NCBI GenBank assembly: GCA_009268125.1
Contig: WBOU01000005.1
Location: 124,001-188,000 of the forward strand
DNA length: 64,000 nucleotides
From: Chloroflexia bacterium SDU3-3
GTDB taxonomy: Bacteria; Chloroflexota; Chloroflexia; Chloroflexales; Roseiflexaceae
Reading direction: 5' to 3'
The notes beneath the pieces are model-generated. The model was not told the DNA's origin. It was given only the letters and a program-made list of their open reading frames with translations, and ran no database searches. The translations under genes were made by a program, and so were the position numbers. Positions 48,695 through 57,012 of this stretch are shown here, piece by piece; position 1 is the stretch's first letter, and each line of letters starts with the position of its first letter.

Positions 48695-49228
48695 CTACTG
48701 CGCGAGCGCCGAGCGCTCTTCGGCGGTGATCAGCTGAAACTGGCCATCCTTGTTGAGGTAGACAATCTCTTCGTTCTTGATGTTGACGACCAGATCCCTC
48801 GTGCCGTCTTTGTTGAGATCATCCAGCCGCATGAGGACCGGGGTCTTGTCCTCATCGGCGCCGAACAGGTAGGGGCCAGTCAGCGTGCGAACCTTCGAGG
48901 AGTCGCCCCCTGGTAGCTCGATGATCACCACCTGTCGATTCAGGTTGATGGCCATCAGGTGGGTGGGGTTGGCGGGGCTGTCCTCGTGGCCAATCGCCTC
49001 GGAGAGCTGGAACGTGCGCGGGTTCCCATAGCGCAGCGTGTCGACCTGGGTGCGGCCCCACGTCACGACATTGCCCATGATGGCGGAGATGGCGGCAAGC
49101 GCCAGCAGCGCGGTGACAATGTAGGCGAGTGCGTGTGGCGCGACCGAGGGAGTGACAGCGACCGGGCGCAGACTTGGGGTGCTGGCCCTGGTGGCGGCGT
49201 TGCGCATTTCCTGGCTTCGTACAGCCAT
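48695..49228 (-). CDS. Membrane-anchored protein with EF-hand-like repeat, LexA-box promoter
   Basis: A 177-residue protein of unknown function. One transmembrane helix (about 33-55) is followed by a soluble domain containing DLNKDGTRDLVVNIK (near 139), which is the D-x-N-x-D-G calcium-binding loop of the VCBS/FG-GAP type. A good GGAGGAA precedes the ATG. Its promoter has a GAAC-N4-GTTC box exactly in the spacer and a second similar site downstream, so it may belong to the DNA-damage regulon. It is a single gene with a terminator. Confidence 0.75.
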   Translation of the reverse strand: MAVRSQEMRNAATRASTPSLRPVAVTPSVAPHALAYIVTALLALAAISAIMGNVVTWGRTQVDTLRYGNPRTFQLSEAIGHEDSPANPTHLMAINLNRQVVIIELPGGDSSKVRTLTGPYLFGADEDKTPVLMRLDDLNKDGTRDLVVNIKNEEIVYLNKDGQFQLITAEERSALAQ

Positions 49229-49296
49229 GGTGGGTTCCTCCTCACGGCGACTTGGTAGTTACATCCACCCGACCTCTATGCTCTTTTTAAACATCA

Positions 49297-49355
49297 CGAA
49301 TGCTTGTTCTGTCATCGGGTATCAGGAGTATACCAGAACAAGTGTTCGCAGTCAA
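49297..49355 (-). promoter_or_regulatory. Promoter with LexA-type box in its spacer and a second downstream site
   Basis: On the minus strand TTGACT (49350-49355) and TATACT (49327-49332) are separated by exactly 17 bases that contain GAACACTTGTTC (49336-49347), the GAAC-N4-GTTC pattern of Gram-positive-type LexA boxes. A second site, AGAACAAGCATTCG (49297-49310), matches the first (AGAACAAGTGTTCG on the other strand) at 12 of 14 bases and lies just past the predicted start. Confidence 0.7.
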
Positions 49356-49563
49356 GCATGGCGACAGGCGGTTGATTGCAAATGTATGACAGCATATATA
49401 GTACCACATTATGTCCCTTGGTTGGTTACGCCATCGCCACAGGCGAGGATCTGTTTGTTAAACGAATCGTAGCGAAGCGTTATCCTACGCACTGTAGCAG
49501 GCCAGGCTCCAGGCGGCGTGGCGCGCGCCGCCCGAGCGCAGGGGTGGCAAGGCCACGCTACGC
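49356..49563. other. Intergenic stretch in the divergent region
   Basis: About 210 bases between the LexA-box promoter and the oxidoreductase promoter. No further gene or repeat copy is seen; it includes a short AT-rich tract near 49380-49410. Confidence 0.4.
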
Positions 49564-49572
49564 TGCTATAAT
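49564..49572 (+). promoter_or_regulatory. Extended -10 promoter of the oxidoreductase gene
   Basis: TGC-TATAAT, predicted start near 49579, 30 bases before the ATG. Confidence 0.65.
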
Positions 49573-49608
49573 GGCCCCAAGGTTTTTCCAAGCAAAGGGG
49601 GCGCTACG

Positions 49609-50589
49609 ATGCAGAAAATACGCTGGGGTATCCTTTCCACCGGCAATATCGCCGAGCAATTTGCCAGGGGCCTGGCGGTGCTCGACGACGCCGAGCTGGT
49701 AGCCGTCGGCTCGCGCTCGCAGGAATCGGCGGATCGCTTTGGCGACACGTTCAATGTGCCGCATCGCCACGCCACCTACGAAGATCTGGCCAGCGACCCC
49801 GATGTCGATGTGATCTACGTGGGCACGCCGCACCCGTTCCACGCCGAAAACACCCTGCTGTGCCTGCGCGCGGGCAAGGCGGTGCTGTGCGAGAAGCCCT
49901 TCGCTATGAACGCCGCCGAGGCCGAGGCCATGATCGGCGAGGCCCGCGCGCGCGGCCTGTTCCTGATGGAGGCGATGTGGACGCGCTTTCTGCCCCATAT
50001 CGTGAAGCTGCGCGAGCTGCTGGCCCAGGGCGCGATCGGCGAGGTGCAGATGATGACGGGCAACTTCGGCTTCCGCACCGAGTTCGACCCCAAGAGCCGC
50101 ATGTTCGCACCCGAGCTGGGCGGCGGCGGCCTGCTGGATGTAGGCATCTACCCGATCTCGCTGGCCTCGATGCTGTTTGGCGCGCCCCAGTCGGTGGTGA
50201 GCCAGGTGCGGCTGGGCAGCACCGGGGTGGATGAGCAGGCCGCCGCGATCTTCCGCTACGCCAGCGGCGCGATGGCCAGCGTGGCCTTCGCCACCCGCAC
50301 CGAGCTGGTGAGCGAGGCCTGGATCTACGGCACCACCGGGCGCATCCACGTCCGCCCGCCATGGTGGGGCCCATCCACGATCACACTCTACCAGAACGGC
50401 CAGCCCGAGCAGCAGATCGCGCCCGAGCAGGTGGGCAACGGCTACAACTACGAGGCAGCCGAGGTGGCCGCCTGCCTGCGCGCGGGCAAGCTGGAGAGCG
50501 ACGTGATCTCACTGGATGAGACGCTGGCGATCATGCGCACCATGGACACCATCCGCGCCGAGTGGGGACTGCGCTACCCCGGCGAGTAG
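49609..50589 (+). CDS. Gfo/Idh/MocA-family oxidoreductase
   Basis: A 326-residue NAD(P)-dependent dehydrogenase of the dihydrodiol dehydrogenase/glucose-fructose oxidoreductase kind. The N-terminal Rossmann domain has GILSTGNIAEQF, VGSRSQESA and YVGTPHPFH; E-K-P-F (CEKPFAMN, near 96) carries the catalytic Lys, and GGGLLDVGIYP with the conserved Asp lies near 180. The substrate is a sugar or related polyol by family; nothing next to it narrows that. It is a single gene with promoter and terminator. Confidence 0.9.
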   Translation: MQKIRWGILSTGNIAEQFARGLAVLDDAELVAVGSRSQESADRFGDTFNVPHRHATYEDLASDPDVDVIYVGTPHPFHAENTLLCLRAGKAVLCEKPFAMNAAEAEAMIGEARARGLFLMEAMWTRFLPHIVKLRELLAQGAIGEVQMMTGNFGFRTEFDPKSRMFAPELGGGGLLDVGIYPISLASMLFGAPQSVVSQVRLGSTGVDEQAAAIFRYASGAMASVAFATRTELVSEAWIYGTTGRIHVRPPWWGPSTITLYQNGQPEQQIAPEQVGNGYNYEAAEVAACLRAGKLESDVISLDETLAIMRTMDTIRAEWGLRYPGE

Positions 50590-50608
50590 CGGTCGCACAG
50601 GTCGTATG

Positions 50609-50644
50609 GCGGGTAGCGAGACACATCTCGCTACCCGCTTTTTT
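50609..50644 (+). terminator. Intrinsic terminator after the oxidoreductase gene
   Basis: GCGGGTAGCGAGA (50609-50621) pairs with TCTCGCTACCCGC (50626-50638), followed by six T residues. Confidence 0.92.
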
Positions 50645-50715
50645 CAGCTCTTCGCAGCCTTGTACATACGTTCGGCCATAGGATTGCCGATACGCAGGGC
50701 TTCAGAATGCCCAAC

Positions 50716-50744
50716 TTGACGCACCGCAGGGGCTATGCTATAAA
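50716..50744 (+). promoter_or_regulatory. Promoter of the metallopeptidase gene
   Basis: TTGACG (50716-50721), a 17-base spacer ending in TGC, and TATAAA (50739-50744). Predicted start near 50751. Confidence 0.75.
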
Positions 50745-50829
50745 CACCGCCACACATGGTTTCTCGTATTGAATAGATGCCCCGTGGCATCTACCACGAG
50801 CACCCCGACCGTGCTCGCCAGCAGGTATT

Positions 50830-51822
50830 ATGCTGCAACTAGCCCAGCGGCTCGCCGCTTTCTTTGCGCCAATGGCCGTTTTCTCGGCTTTCTTTCCGAT
50901 CGGGCCTGCGCCACTGCCCGCCCCCAAGCCAGTGGTCGCCAGCGATCTGCCCCCAGCCGCCCCAGGCCTCGCCCATAGCATGCTCGCCGCGACGCCCGCG
51001 CTGCCCGCCGCGCTGCTGCCGGGCCGCCAGGCCGCACTCAGCGCCCAGCAGGGCATGATCCACGCGCTCGACAATATGCCCCAGCAGCTGGCCCAGCTGC
51101 CCGACCGCCCGTTCTGGATCGATGGCGCTGGCCCGCAGCTGCGCGGCACCCTGGTGGCCCAGACCGAGCGGCTCGACCTGTATGTCGGTGTCAGCACCTT
51201 CTCCGAGCAGGAGATCGCCAGCATGTCCGGCCACATCGAGCAGATCCTGCGCGACGACGAGGCATGGTTTGGCACGCGGCTGGGGCACCGCATCTCGCTG
51301 GGCTTCTTCCGCCCCAGCGCCGCCGAGATCAAGGGCGTGCGCGGCCTGGCCTACACCGACGCCGCCCGCGCCGAGGTCTACTTCGCCCAGGGTGAAAGCC
51401 TCGACCGCGCGCTGGTGGTGGCCGCCCACGAGATCGCCCACCATCTGGAGGAGGAGCGCTACGGCACCGCCGTTCAGAAGCGCGCCGACACCATCCTGCA
51501 CGAGGGCCTGGCCACCTGGATCACCGGCAGGCGCTGGCTGGAGCTGTGCGGCGCATCCACCTGGAAGCAGCGAGGCCGCCAGCTGCGCGATGCGGGCATC
51601 CCCCTGCGGCTGCTCACCGCCGAGGACTACGGGGCCAACAACGCCTACGAGATGTGGACCTCGTTCGTGCAGTATCTGCTGCTGCAGTACGGCTGGGAGA
51701 AGTTCGACCAGCTCTACAGCTCCAGCTCGGGCCGCGCGCCCGGCTCCGCCGACTATGAGGGCGTGCTGGGCAAGCCGCTCGATCAGCTGGCCGACGACTG
51801 GCGGGCCTGGCTCGACTCGTAG
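50830..51822 (+). CDS. Exported zinc metallopeptidase (gluzincin, peptidase MA-like)
   Basis: A 330-residue protein with a hydrophobic signal-like start (about 4-27) and a catalytic domain with H-E-I-A-H-H at 200-205; Glu201 is the base, His200 and His204 zinc ligands and Glu225 (ILHEGLATW) the likely third ligand, the gluzincin pattern. DQLADDWRAWL at the C-terminus is common in peptidase MA-like proteins. The domain before the zinc site is short and lacks an inhibitory propeptide motif. It is probably exported. Convergent with the M1-family gene. Confidence 0.85.
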   Translation: MLQLAQRLAAFFAPMAVFSAFFPIGPAPLPAPKPVVASDLPPAAPGLAHSMLAATPALPAALLPGRQAALSAQQGMIHALDNMPQQLAQLPDRPFWIDGAGPQLRGTLVAQTERLDLYVGVSTFSEQEIASMSGHIEQILRDDEAWFGTRLGHRISLGFFRPSAAEIKGVRGLAYTDAARAEVYFAQGESLDRALVVAAHEIAHHLEEERYGTAVQKRADTILHEGLATWITGRRWLELCGASTWKQRGRQLRDAGIPLRLLTAEDYGANNAYEMWTSFVQYLLLQYGWEKFDQLYSSSSGRAPGSADYEGVLGKPLDQLADDWRAWLDS

Positions 51823-51839
51823 CTGAAAACCGCAGACAA

Positions 51840-51878
51840 AAAGAGCGCGGTCGGCATCATATGCTGGCCGCGCTCTTT
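51840..51878. terminator. Bidirectional terminator between two metallopeptidase genes
   Basis: AAAGAGCGCGG (51840-51850) pairs with CCGCGCTCTTT (51868-51878), with a smaller GCAT/ATGC stem in the loop. A-run and T-run flank it on both sides. Confidence 0.85.
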
Positions 51879-51902
51879 CTCTTTATCTCGCACCATAGCG
51901 CG

Positions 51903-53522
51903 CTAGGGAACCTTAACCGCCACCGCCCGCTCGATCCAGTTGGTGTAAAGCGTATCCAGCTGGCATCCGCAGGCATCCTCCGCCGAGGCCAGCAGGTCGC
52001 CGCCGCCCACATACTGGTAGCGCCGCTGCTGGTAGTAGCTGTGCAGGAAGCGGTCGAAGGCCTCCTCGCCCAGCTCGTTGCGCAGCGCCTGGATGAACAA
52101 CGTGCCCTTGCCGTACACCACCGCAAAATAGTTCTTGCCAAACGCGCTGTTGCCCTGGCCCACCGGCGCATCGCGGCCAGCCGCGCGGTTGCTGCGGTAG
52201 CGCTCGCGGAAGCTGGCCAGCTCGCGCTCGGCGGCGGCTGGCCCCGCCGTCTCCTCGCGGTAGATCACCTGGGCGTAGCTGGCCATCGCCTCATCCAGCC
52301 ACGACTCGCGCAGCACATTGTTGCCCACCGCATTGTAGAACCACATGTGCGCCACCTCGTGCGCCACCGTGATCTCTAGCTCGCCGGTGTTGCTGCTATA
52401 GAGCGTGTGGTTGATCATGGTGAGGCCTGGGTACTCCACGCCAAAGAAGATCGTGGCGCTGATCTCGATGATCTCCAGCTCGCGCTGGGGGTAGGGGCCA
52501 AAGCGCCGGTTGTAGATCGCCAGCGCCCGCGCGGCGGCGTCCAGCGCCTGCTGGCCCTGCTCGGCGCTGCCGGGGCGGAAGTAGGAGGTGATGGTGGTGC
52601 CATCCACATGCGTGCTGGCCTCTTGCAGCTGCAGCGCGGCCAGGGTGAAATCGCGCTGCGGCCCGCTCACGAAGCGGCTGGCCTGCACACCCTCGCGCAC
52701 CTCGTAGCCCACCGCCGCGCCGGTCGTCACCAGCTTCCAGTCGGCGGGCGCGCGCAGGCTCACGTCGTACAGCGCGGTCTCGCTATTCACAAAATCGCCC
52801 TTGGGGTCGGGCCGCTCGGTGTCCCACGCGCCGCCGCGCACCAGCGCCAGCGTGGGGTAGGCCGAGGCCATGGCCAGCACGCCCGCCTCTTTGTTGAACG
52901 CGCCATACTTGCTGCGGCTGGCCCCCAGCGGCGCGGTGGTGGTGAAGCCCAGCCGCACGCTGGCCGATGCCCCCGGCGCAAGCGGCTGCGGCAGGTTCAC
53001 CCGCAGCAGGAAGCCCTTGGCCTCCAGCACAGGCTCCACGGCCTGGCCATCCACGCTCAGGCTGGCCACCTCGGTGCTGCCGCCGAAGTCGCCCAGGTTG
53101 GGGTAGAGGTGGAAGTAGATCGCATCCAGCGGCGCGCTGTCGCGGTTGGTATAGTCCACGCGCTGCTCGGCCCGCAGCTGGCGGGCCTCCACATCCAGCG
53201 TGCCGCTGATGGTGTAGCGATTCCAGGCCGCCGCCATATCCATGTCTGCCGCCTGTTCGGGGCGCAGCGCCGCCGCCTGGGCTGCCAGGTCGAACGGCGC
53301 ATCGATCGGGGCCGCAGGGGTGGGCGTGGGCGCAAGGGTCGGGGTGGGATGCGGCGTGGCGGTGGGCACGGGGGAGGGCGTAGGCGTGGATGTATGCCTT
53401 GGCGCGGCGGCCTGGGCCAGCGTGGCGCTCGGCAGCAGCGCGGTGGGCGCGGGGGCGTAGGCCATCGGCCCGCCGCAGGCCGTGAGCAGGGCCAGCAGCG
53501 CAAAAAGAGATGACGATCGCAC
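51903..53522 (-). CDS. M1-family metallopeptidase lipoprotein
   Basis: A 539-residue lipoprotein. A GTG start with AGGAGG eight bases upstream opens a signal peptide with lipobox LTAC (Cys16). A Thr/Pro repeat linker (about 44-75) spaces the enzyme from the membrane. The peptidase has H-E-V-A-H at 388-392 and Glu411 (DEAMASY). The usual G-A-M-E-N exopeptidase motif is replaced by EYPGLTMIN, as in many bacterial M1-like proteins, so aminopeptidase specificity is uncertain. Divergent from the Crp/Fnr-type regulator. Confidence 0.9.
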   Translation of the reverse strand: MRSSSLFALLALLTACGGPMAYAPAPTALLPSATLAQAAAPRHTSTPTPSPVPTATPHPTPTLAPTPTPAAPIDAPFDLAAQAAALRPEQAADMDMAAAWNRYTISGTLDVEARQLRAEQRVDYTNRDSAPLDAIYFHLYPNLGDFGGSTEVASLSVDGQAVEPVLEAKGFLLRVNLPQPLAPGASASVRLGFTTTAPLGASRSKYGAFNKEAGVLAMASAYPTLALVRGGAWDTERPDPKGDFVNSETALYDVSLRAPADWKLVTTGAAVGYEVREGVQASRFVSGPQRDFTLAALQLQEASTHVDGTTITSYFRPGSAEQGQQALDAAARALAIYNRRFGPYPQRELEIIEISATIFFGVEYPGLTMINHTLYSSNTGELEITVAHEVAHMWFYNAVGNNVLRESWLDEAMASYAQVIYREETAGPAAAERELASFRERYRSNRAAGRDAPVGQGNSAFGKNYFAVVYGKGTLFIQALRNELGEEAFDRFLHSYYQQRRYQYVGGGDLLASAEDACGCQLDTLYTNWIERAVAVKVP

Positions 53523-53556
53523 GGGGCGTTCCTCCTAAGCTTGGGCTACCAGGCGC

Positions 53557-53582
53557 ATTATACCTGCCCGCCGTGGTAAGAT
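53557..53582. promoter_or_regulatory. Divergent promoters of the M1 and Crp/Fnr genes
   Basis: Minus-strand TATAAT at 53557-53562 serves the M1 gene. Plus-strand TGG-TAAGAT at 53574-53582 serves the regulator; its predicted start falls at about 53589, at the GTG itself. Confidence 0.5.
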
Positions 53583-53589
53583 ACCCCCG

Positions 53590-54306
53590 GTGGAACTGAG
53601 AATCTCCTTATATCTTCGCCGCACGGCCCGCGCCGCGCGCGAACCCGCTGCCGTGGTAACATCCGCCGATCTGCGCCAATTCACCTTTCTGGCGGCCCTG
53701 GATGAGGCCGCCCTGGCCGACGTGCTGCGCCAGATGCGCTTGTGCGAGTACCGCCCAGGCGAGTATGTGCTCTACGAGGGCGAGCAGCCGCCGGGCCTGT
53801 TTCTCATCCTGCGCGGGCGGGTGCGGCTCTCGCGCACGGCCCCGGATGGCCGCGAGCAGGTGCTGGCCATGCTGCGCCACGGCGCGCACTTCGACGCCGC
53901 CCCGCTGTTCGACCATAACCCCAATATGGCCACCGCCCGCGCCATGAGCCAGGTGGCCTGCCTGCTGCTGCCGCGCGAGGCGCTGCTGGCCCTGATCACG
54001 CGCCACCCCCCGATCGCGCTGGCCCTGATGGCCGAGATGGCCGGGCAGCTGCGCGAGCTAGTGGTGCTGGTCGAGGATCTGGCCTTCCGCTCGGTGCGCG
54101 AGCGGCTGGTGCGCCAGCTGCTGCGCGAGGCCACCGAGGGCGCAGCCGACCTGACCCAACAGGAGCTGGCCGAGCGCACCGGCACCGTGCGCGAGATCGC
54201 AGGGCGCGCGCTGCGCCAGCTGGCCCAGGAGGGCCTGGTGCAGCTGGAGCGCGGGCGGGTGCGCATCCTCAACCAGGCCGGGCTGGCGGCAATCGCCGAG
54301 GGCTAG
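53590..54306 (+). CDS. Crp/Fnr-family transcriptional regulator
   Basis: A 238-residue regulator. The cyclic-nucleotide-type sensor domain spans about 30-145 (FLAALDEAALADVLRQM, then YRPGEYVLYEGEQPPGLFLILRGRVRLSR) and the winged helix about 165-235 (DLTQQELAERTGTVREIAGRALRQL as recognition helix). No Cys cluster of the Fnr type is present and the R-x-S cAMP pocket is not evident, so the effector is unknown. The GTG at 53590 has no ribosome site; it could be leaderless, or the true start may be a GTG at 53653. Confidence 0.88.
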   Translation: MELRISLYLRRTARAAREPAAVVTSADLRQFTFLAALDEAALADVLRQMRLCEYRPGEYVLYEGEQPPGLFLILRGRVRLSRTAPDGREQVLAMLRHGAHFDAAPLFDHNPNMATARAMSQVACLLLPREALLALITRHPPIALALMAEMAGQLRELVVLVEDLAFRSVRERLVRQLLREATEGAADLTQQELAERTGTVREIAGRALRQLAQEGLVQLERGRVRILNQAGLAAIAEG

Positions 54307-54498
54307 CGCGGTACAGCCATTGAATGCATCCGCAGATCACGCGATTATGGCGAAAGATGGTATTTTGACACAAAAGGTATAAATTACCGAAAGTTATCTA
54401 TTTCCTCTTTTCATTCTGAAAGTAATTTCTTGTTTTATAGAATATATTCCATCTATCAAAGTTATGGTACAAAAGTCGCATACGGTGGTTATTTTCTG
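54307..54498. other. AT-rich intergenic stretch
   Basis: The region from about 54355 to 54480 is far richer in A and T than its surroundings and holds several TATAAA/TTTTAT-like words, but no gene. It may be an upstream activating region for the ferredoxin promoter or a foreign scrap. Confidence 0.45.
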
Positions 54499-54507
54499 TG
54501 CTATTCT
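54499..54507 (+). promoter_or_regulatory. Extended -10 promoter of the ferredoxin gene
   Basis: TGC-TATTCT, predicted start near 54514. Confidence 0.5.
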
Positions 54508-54548
54508 TCAGCCCAGAGCAAATGCTTATGAACCTGAAGGAGCCTACC

Positions 54549-54785
54549 ATGCCATATGTGATCACTGAGCCGTGCATCGGCACCAAGGATGCCGCCTGCG
54601 TCGCTGTCTGCCCTGTCGACTGCATCTACGAGGGCGACGACCAGTACTATATCAACCCCGACGAGTGCATCGACTGCGGCGCGTGCGAGCCCGAGTGCCC
54701 GGTCAGCGCGATCTTCTCCGAGGACTCGATCCCGGCCCAGTGGGCCAGCTACGCCGAGAAGGCCAAGGGCTTCTTCAACGCCTAG
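54549..54785 (+). CDS. 7Fe ferredoxin ([3Fe-4S][4Fe-4S])
   Basis: A 78-residue dicluster ferredoxin. Cysteines are at 9, 17, 21 and 25 and at 40, 43, 46 and 50. The C-x7-C-x3-C spacing of the first half and C-x2-C-x2-C-x3-C-P of the second match the 7Fe type, in which Cys9, Cys17 and Cys50 hold a [3Fe-4S] and Cys21, Cys40, Cys43 and Cys46 a [4Fe-4S] cluster. Cys25 would be free. The ATG has GAAGGAG upstream. It is a general low-potential electron carrier and stands alone, with a hairpin after it. Confidence 0.93.
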   Translation: MPYVITEPCIGTKDAACVAVCPVDCIYEGDDQYYINPDECIDCGACEPECPVSAIFSEDSIPAQWASYAEKAKGFFNA

Positions 54786-54795
54786 CCCACCCGCT

Positions 54796-54824
54796 GCCTG
54801 CGCCCGGGGTAGCTGGGCGCAGGC
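54796..54824 (+). terminator. Hairpin after the ferredoxin gene
   Basis: GCCTGCGCCC (54796-54805) pairs with GGGCGCAGGC (54815-54824); only a weak T tail follows. Confidence 0.6.
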
Positions 54825-54836
54825 GGCGCTGCCTAT

Positions 54837-54865
54837 TTGACAGTTCGGCAGTGCTATGCTATTAT
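54837..54865 (+). promoter_or_regulatory. Consensus-like promoter of the tRNA gene
   Basis: TTGACA (54837-54842), 17-base spacer ending in TGC, TATTAT (54860-54865). It is the best -35 match in the window. Confidence 0.85.
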
Positions 54866-54887
54866 TCACGCCGCTACAGAAGAAGAC

Positions 54888-54964
54888 GCCGGGGTAGCTC
54901 AGATGGTTAGAGCGTGGGATTCATAACCCCAAGGTCGAGAGTTCGATTCTCTCCTCCGGCACCA
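54888..54964 (+). tRNA. tRNA with CAU anticodon (elongator Met, or Ile2)
   Basis: A 77-base cloverleaf with CCA encoded. Acceptor GCCGGGG pairs with CTCCGGC (one G-U), the D arm is GCTC-loop-GAGC, the anticodon loop is TTCATAA, and the T arm is GAGAG-TTCGATT-CTCTC. The G1-C72 pair excludes an initiator tRNA, which has a mismatch there. Met-elongator and lysidine-modified Ile2 both have CAU; the sequence alone does not settle it. One A-C mismatch lies at the top of the anticodon stem. Confidence 0.93.
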
Positions 54965-54974
54965 CACAAGCCTC

Positions 54975-54999
54975 ACGGCAGCGCCGCTGGGGTTTTTTT
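54975..54999 (+). terminator. Terminator after the tRNA gene
   Basis: A GC-rich stretch with CAGCG/CGCTG complementarity is followed by seven T residues (54993-54999). Confidence 0.6.
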
Positions 55000-55027
55000 G
55001 TACCCCGCGCCGCATCTAGTGTACAAT
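54998..55027 (+). promoter_or_regulatory. Candidate promoter of the ABC-2 operon
   Basis: TTGTAC (54998-55003), an 18-base spacer and TACAAT (55022-55027), about 38 bases before the ATG. Confidence 0.5.
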
Positions 55028-55065
55028 ACAGCAGCTTCTAGCCAGCATGTGCCAGAGGAGAGGCA

Positions 55066-56067
55066 ATGGCGATTGTCGAAACGCGCGACCTGACGCGCAC
55101 CTACGGCTCCACCCTCGCACTCGACCACCTGACGCTTGAGATCCCCGAGGGCGCGATCTACGGCTTTATCGGGCCAAACGGCGCAGGCAAAACCACCACC
55201 ATGCGCATCCTCACCACCCTGCTGGCCCCATCCAGCGGCGACGCCTGGGTGGATGGCATATCGGTGCGGGCCAACCCGCGCGGCGTGCGCCGCTTGGTCG
55301 GCTTTATGCCCGACTACTTCGGCGTCTACAGCGGCATGAAAGCCTGGGAGTACCTCGACTTCTTCGGACGGGCCAACCACGTGCCAGCCACGCGGCGCGC
55401 CCAGCTCATCCCCGAGGTGCTGGAGCTGGTGGACCTAGGGCACAAGCGCGACGACGATGTGATGGGCCTCTCGCGCGGCATGAAGCAGCGCCTAAGCCTC
55501 GCCCGCACCATGATGCACGACCCCCGCCTGCTCATCCTCGACGAGCCAGCCTCGGGCCTCGACCCGCGCGCCCGCATCGAGCTGCGCGAGCTGCTGAAGG
55601 AGCTGAGCGCGCTGGGCAAGACGATCATGATCAGCTCGCACATCCTCACCGAGCTGGCCGAGATGTGCACGCACATCGGCATCATCGAGCGCGGGCGGCT
55701 GCTGGCCACCGGCAGCGTCGAGCACATCCTGCGCTCGCTCCAGCCCCACCGCACCATCGAGCTGCGGATCCTGGGCGATGCGGAGCCTGCCACGCTGCTG
55801 CTCGGCCAGATCCCCGGCATCACCAACGTGCGCGGCGAGCAGCCCGCCCCCGAGGAGATCGCGCCCGAGCCGACCGAGGAAGGCGCGCCTGCCCCCGCAG
55901 GCCAGCCCACCACCACGCTGCTAGCCGACTTCAGCGGCGATGAGCGCAGCCAGGCCGAGCTGCTGGCCCGCCTCGTGGGCGCAGGCATCTTGGTGACACG
56001 CTTCGCCGAGCAGCAGAGCGACCTTGAGGACATCTTTATGCAGGTCACGCGCGGCCTCGTGCAATAG
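55066..56067 (+). CDS. ABC-2 type transporter ATP-binding protein
   Basis: A 333-residue ATPase of the drug/antibiotic exporter kind. Walker A GPNGAGKT (36-43), a signature written LSRGMKQRLSLA in place of LSGGMKQ, and Walker B LLILDEPASGLDP are present; a C-terminal regulatory extension (about 225-333) contains a Pro/Glu-rich insert. The Gly-to-Arg change in the signature occurs in many active exporters. It is paired with the permease 15 bases downstream. The substrate is unknown. Confidence 0.93.
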   Translation: MAIVETRDLTRTYGSTLALDHLTLEIPEGAIYGFIGPNGAGKTTTMRILTTLLAPSSGDAWVDGISVRANPRGVRRLVGFMPDYFGVYSGMKAWEYLDFFGRANHVPATRRAQLIPEVLELVDLGHKRDDDVMGLSRGMKQRLSLARTMMHDPRLLILDEPASGLDPRARIELRELLKELSALGKTIMISSHILTELAEMCTHIGIIERGRLLATGSVEHILRSLQPHRTIELRILGDAEPATLLLGQIPGITNVRGEQPAPEEIAPEPTEEGAPAPAGQPTTTLLADFSGDERSQAELLARLVGAGILVTRFAEQQSDLEDIFMQVTRGLVQ

Positions 56068-56082
56068 CAAGAGAGAAAAGCC

Positions 56083-57012
56083 ATGCCAGAACTAAACCCC
56101 GTGCTTGTAAAAGAGCTGCGTGGGCGCATGCGTGGCATGCGCTCGTTTGTCATGCTTACGATCTTCCTGGGACTGCTGGGCGGCGCGACCCTGCTCGTCT
56201 ATATGGCGCTCAACGCCTCAATCAGCGTCTACAGCAACCCCAACCGCTCCTCCGAGATCGGCCAGTTCCTGTTTCTGATGGTCAGCGGGGCTGCGCTGGT
56301 GGGCATCTCGATCATCACGCCCACGCTCAGCACGGGCGCGCTGGCTGGCGAGCGCGAGCGCCAGACGCTCGACCTGCTGCTGGTCTCGCAGCTTTCGCCC
56401 TGGCAGATCGTGATGGGCAAGCTCGGCTCCTCCATGGGTTTCGCGCTGCTGATCGTGATCGCGGTGGTGCCCTTTATGAGCATCTCGTTCCTGTTCGGCG
56501 GTGTCTCGCTCACCGAGGTGCTGATCGCGATCGAGGGCCTCGCCGTGTCCACCCTGCTCTACACCTCGATCGGCCTGTTCTGGTCGTCGGTGATGCGCAC
56601 CACCCTGGGGGCCACCAGCCTAACCATGGGCACGGTGGCGCTGCTGCTGCTGGGCATCCCCTTCCTGATGCTGATGGTCTCGATCACATCCAGAGGGTCT
56701 GATTGGTTTACCACCGTCCCCATGATCTATATATCGATCACCGCGATCTCGGCACACCCATTTATCGCGCTCGGGCTGACCGAGGCCATGCTGCGCGACG
56801 GCCAGGGGGCGCTGTTCATGAAGTTCCCGATCTACAACAGCACATCCAGCACCAGCACCGAGGTCTACATGCCCAGCTCGTGGCTGATCTTCACCACCCT
56901 GGCAGTGCTGGCCAGCGTGGTGCTGCTGCTGATCACCGTCAGCCGCGTGCGCGCCGGCGGCGGGGCGGGCAGGCGGCCCAGCGCCAAGGCGCAGGCCCAG
57001 GCCGAGGGCTAG
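56083..57012 (+). CDS. ABC-2 type transporter permease
   Basis: A 309-residue permease with six helices (about 20-45, 62-85, 118-140, 150-175, 180-205 and 265-287). ERERQTLDLLLVSQLSPWQIVMGKL (near 87-110) is the conserved coupling segment of ABC-2 permeases of the NatB/gliding type. The loop between helices 5 and 6 is Thr/Ser-rich. It forms an exporter with the ATPase just upstream. A small inverted repeat (CAACCTG/CAGGTTG near 57016-57038) follows the stop. Confidence 0.88.
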   Translation: MPELNPVLVKELRGRMRGMRSFVMLTIFLGLLGGATLLVYMALNASISVYSNPNRSSEIGQFLFLMVSGAALVGISIITPTLSTGALAGERERQTLDLLLVSQLSPWQIVMGKLGSSMGFALLIVIAVVPFMSISFLFGGVSLTEVLIAIEGLAVSTLLYTSIGLFWSSVMRTTLGATSLTMGTVALLLLGIPFLMLMVSITSRGSDWFTTVPMIYISITAISAHPFIALGLTEAMLRDGQGALFMKFPIYNSTSSTSTEVYMPSSWLIFTTLAVLASVVLLLITVSRVRAGGGAGRRPSAKAQAQAEG

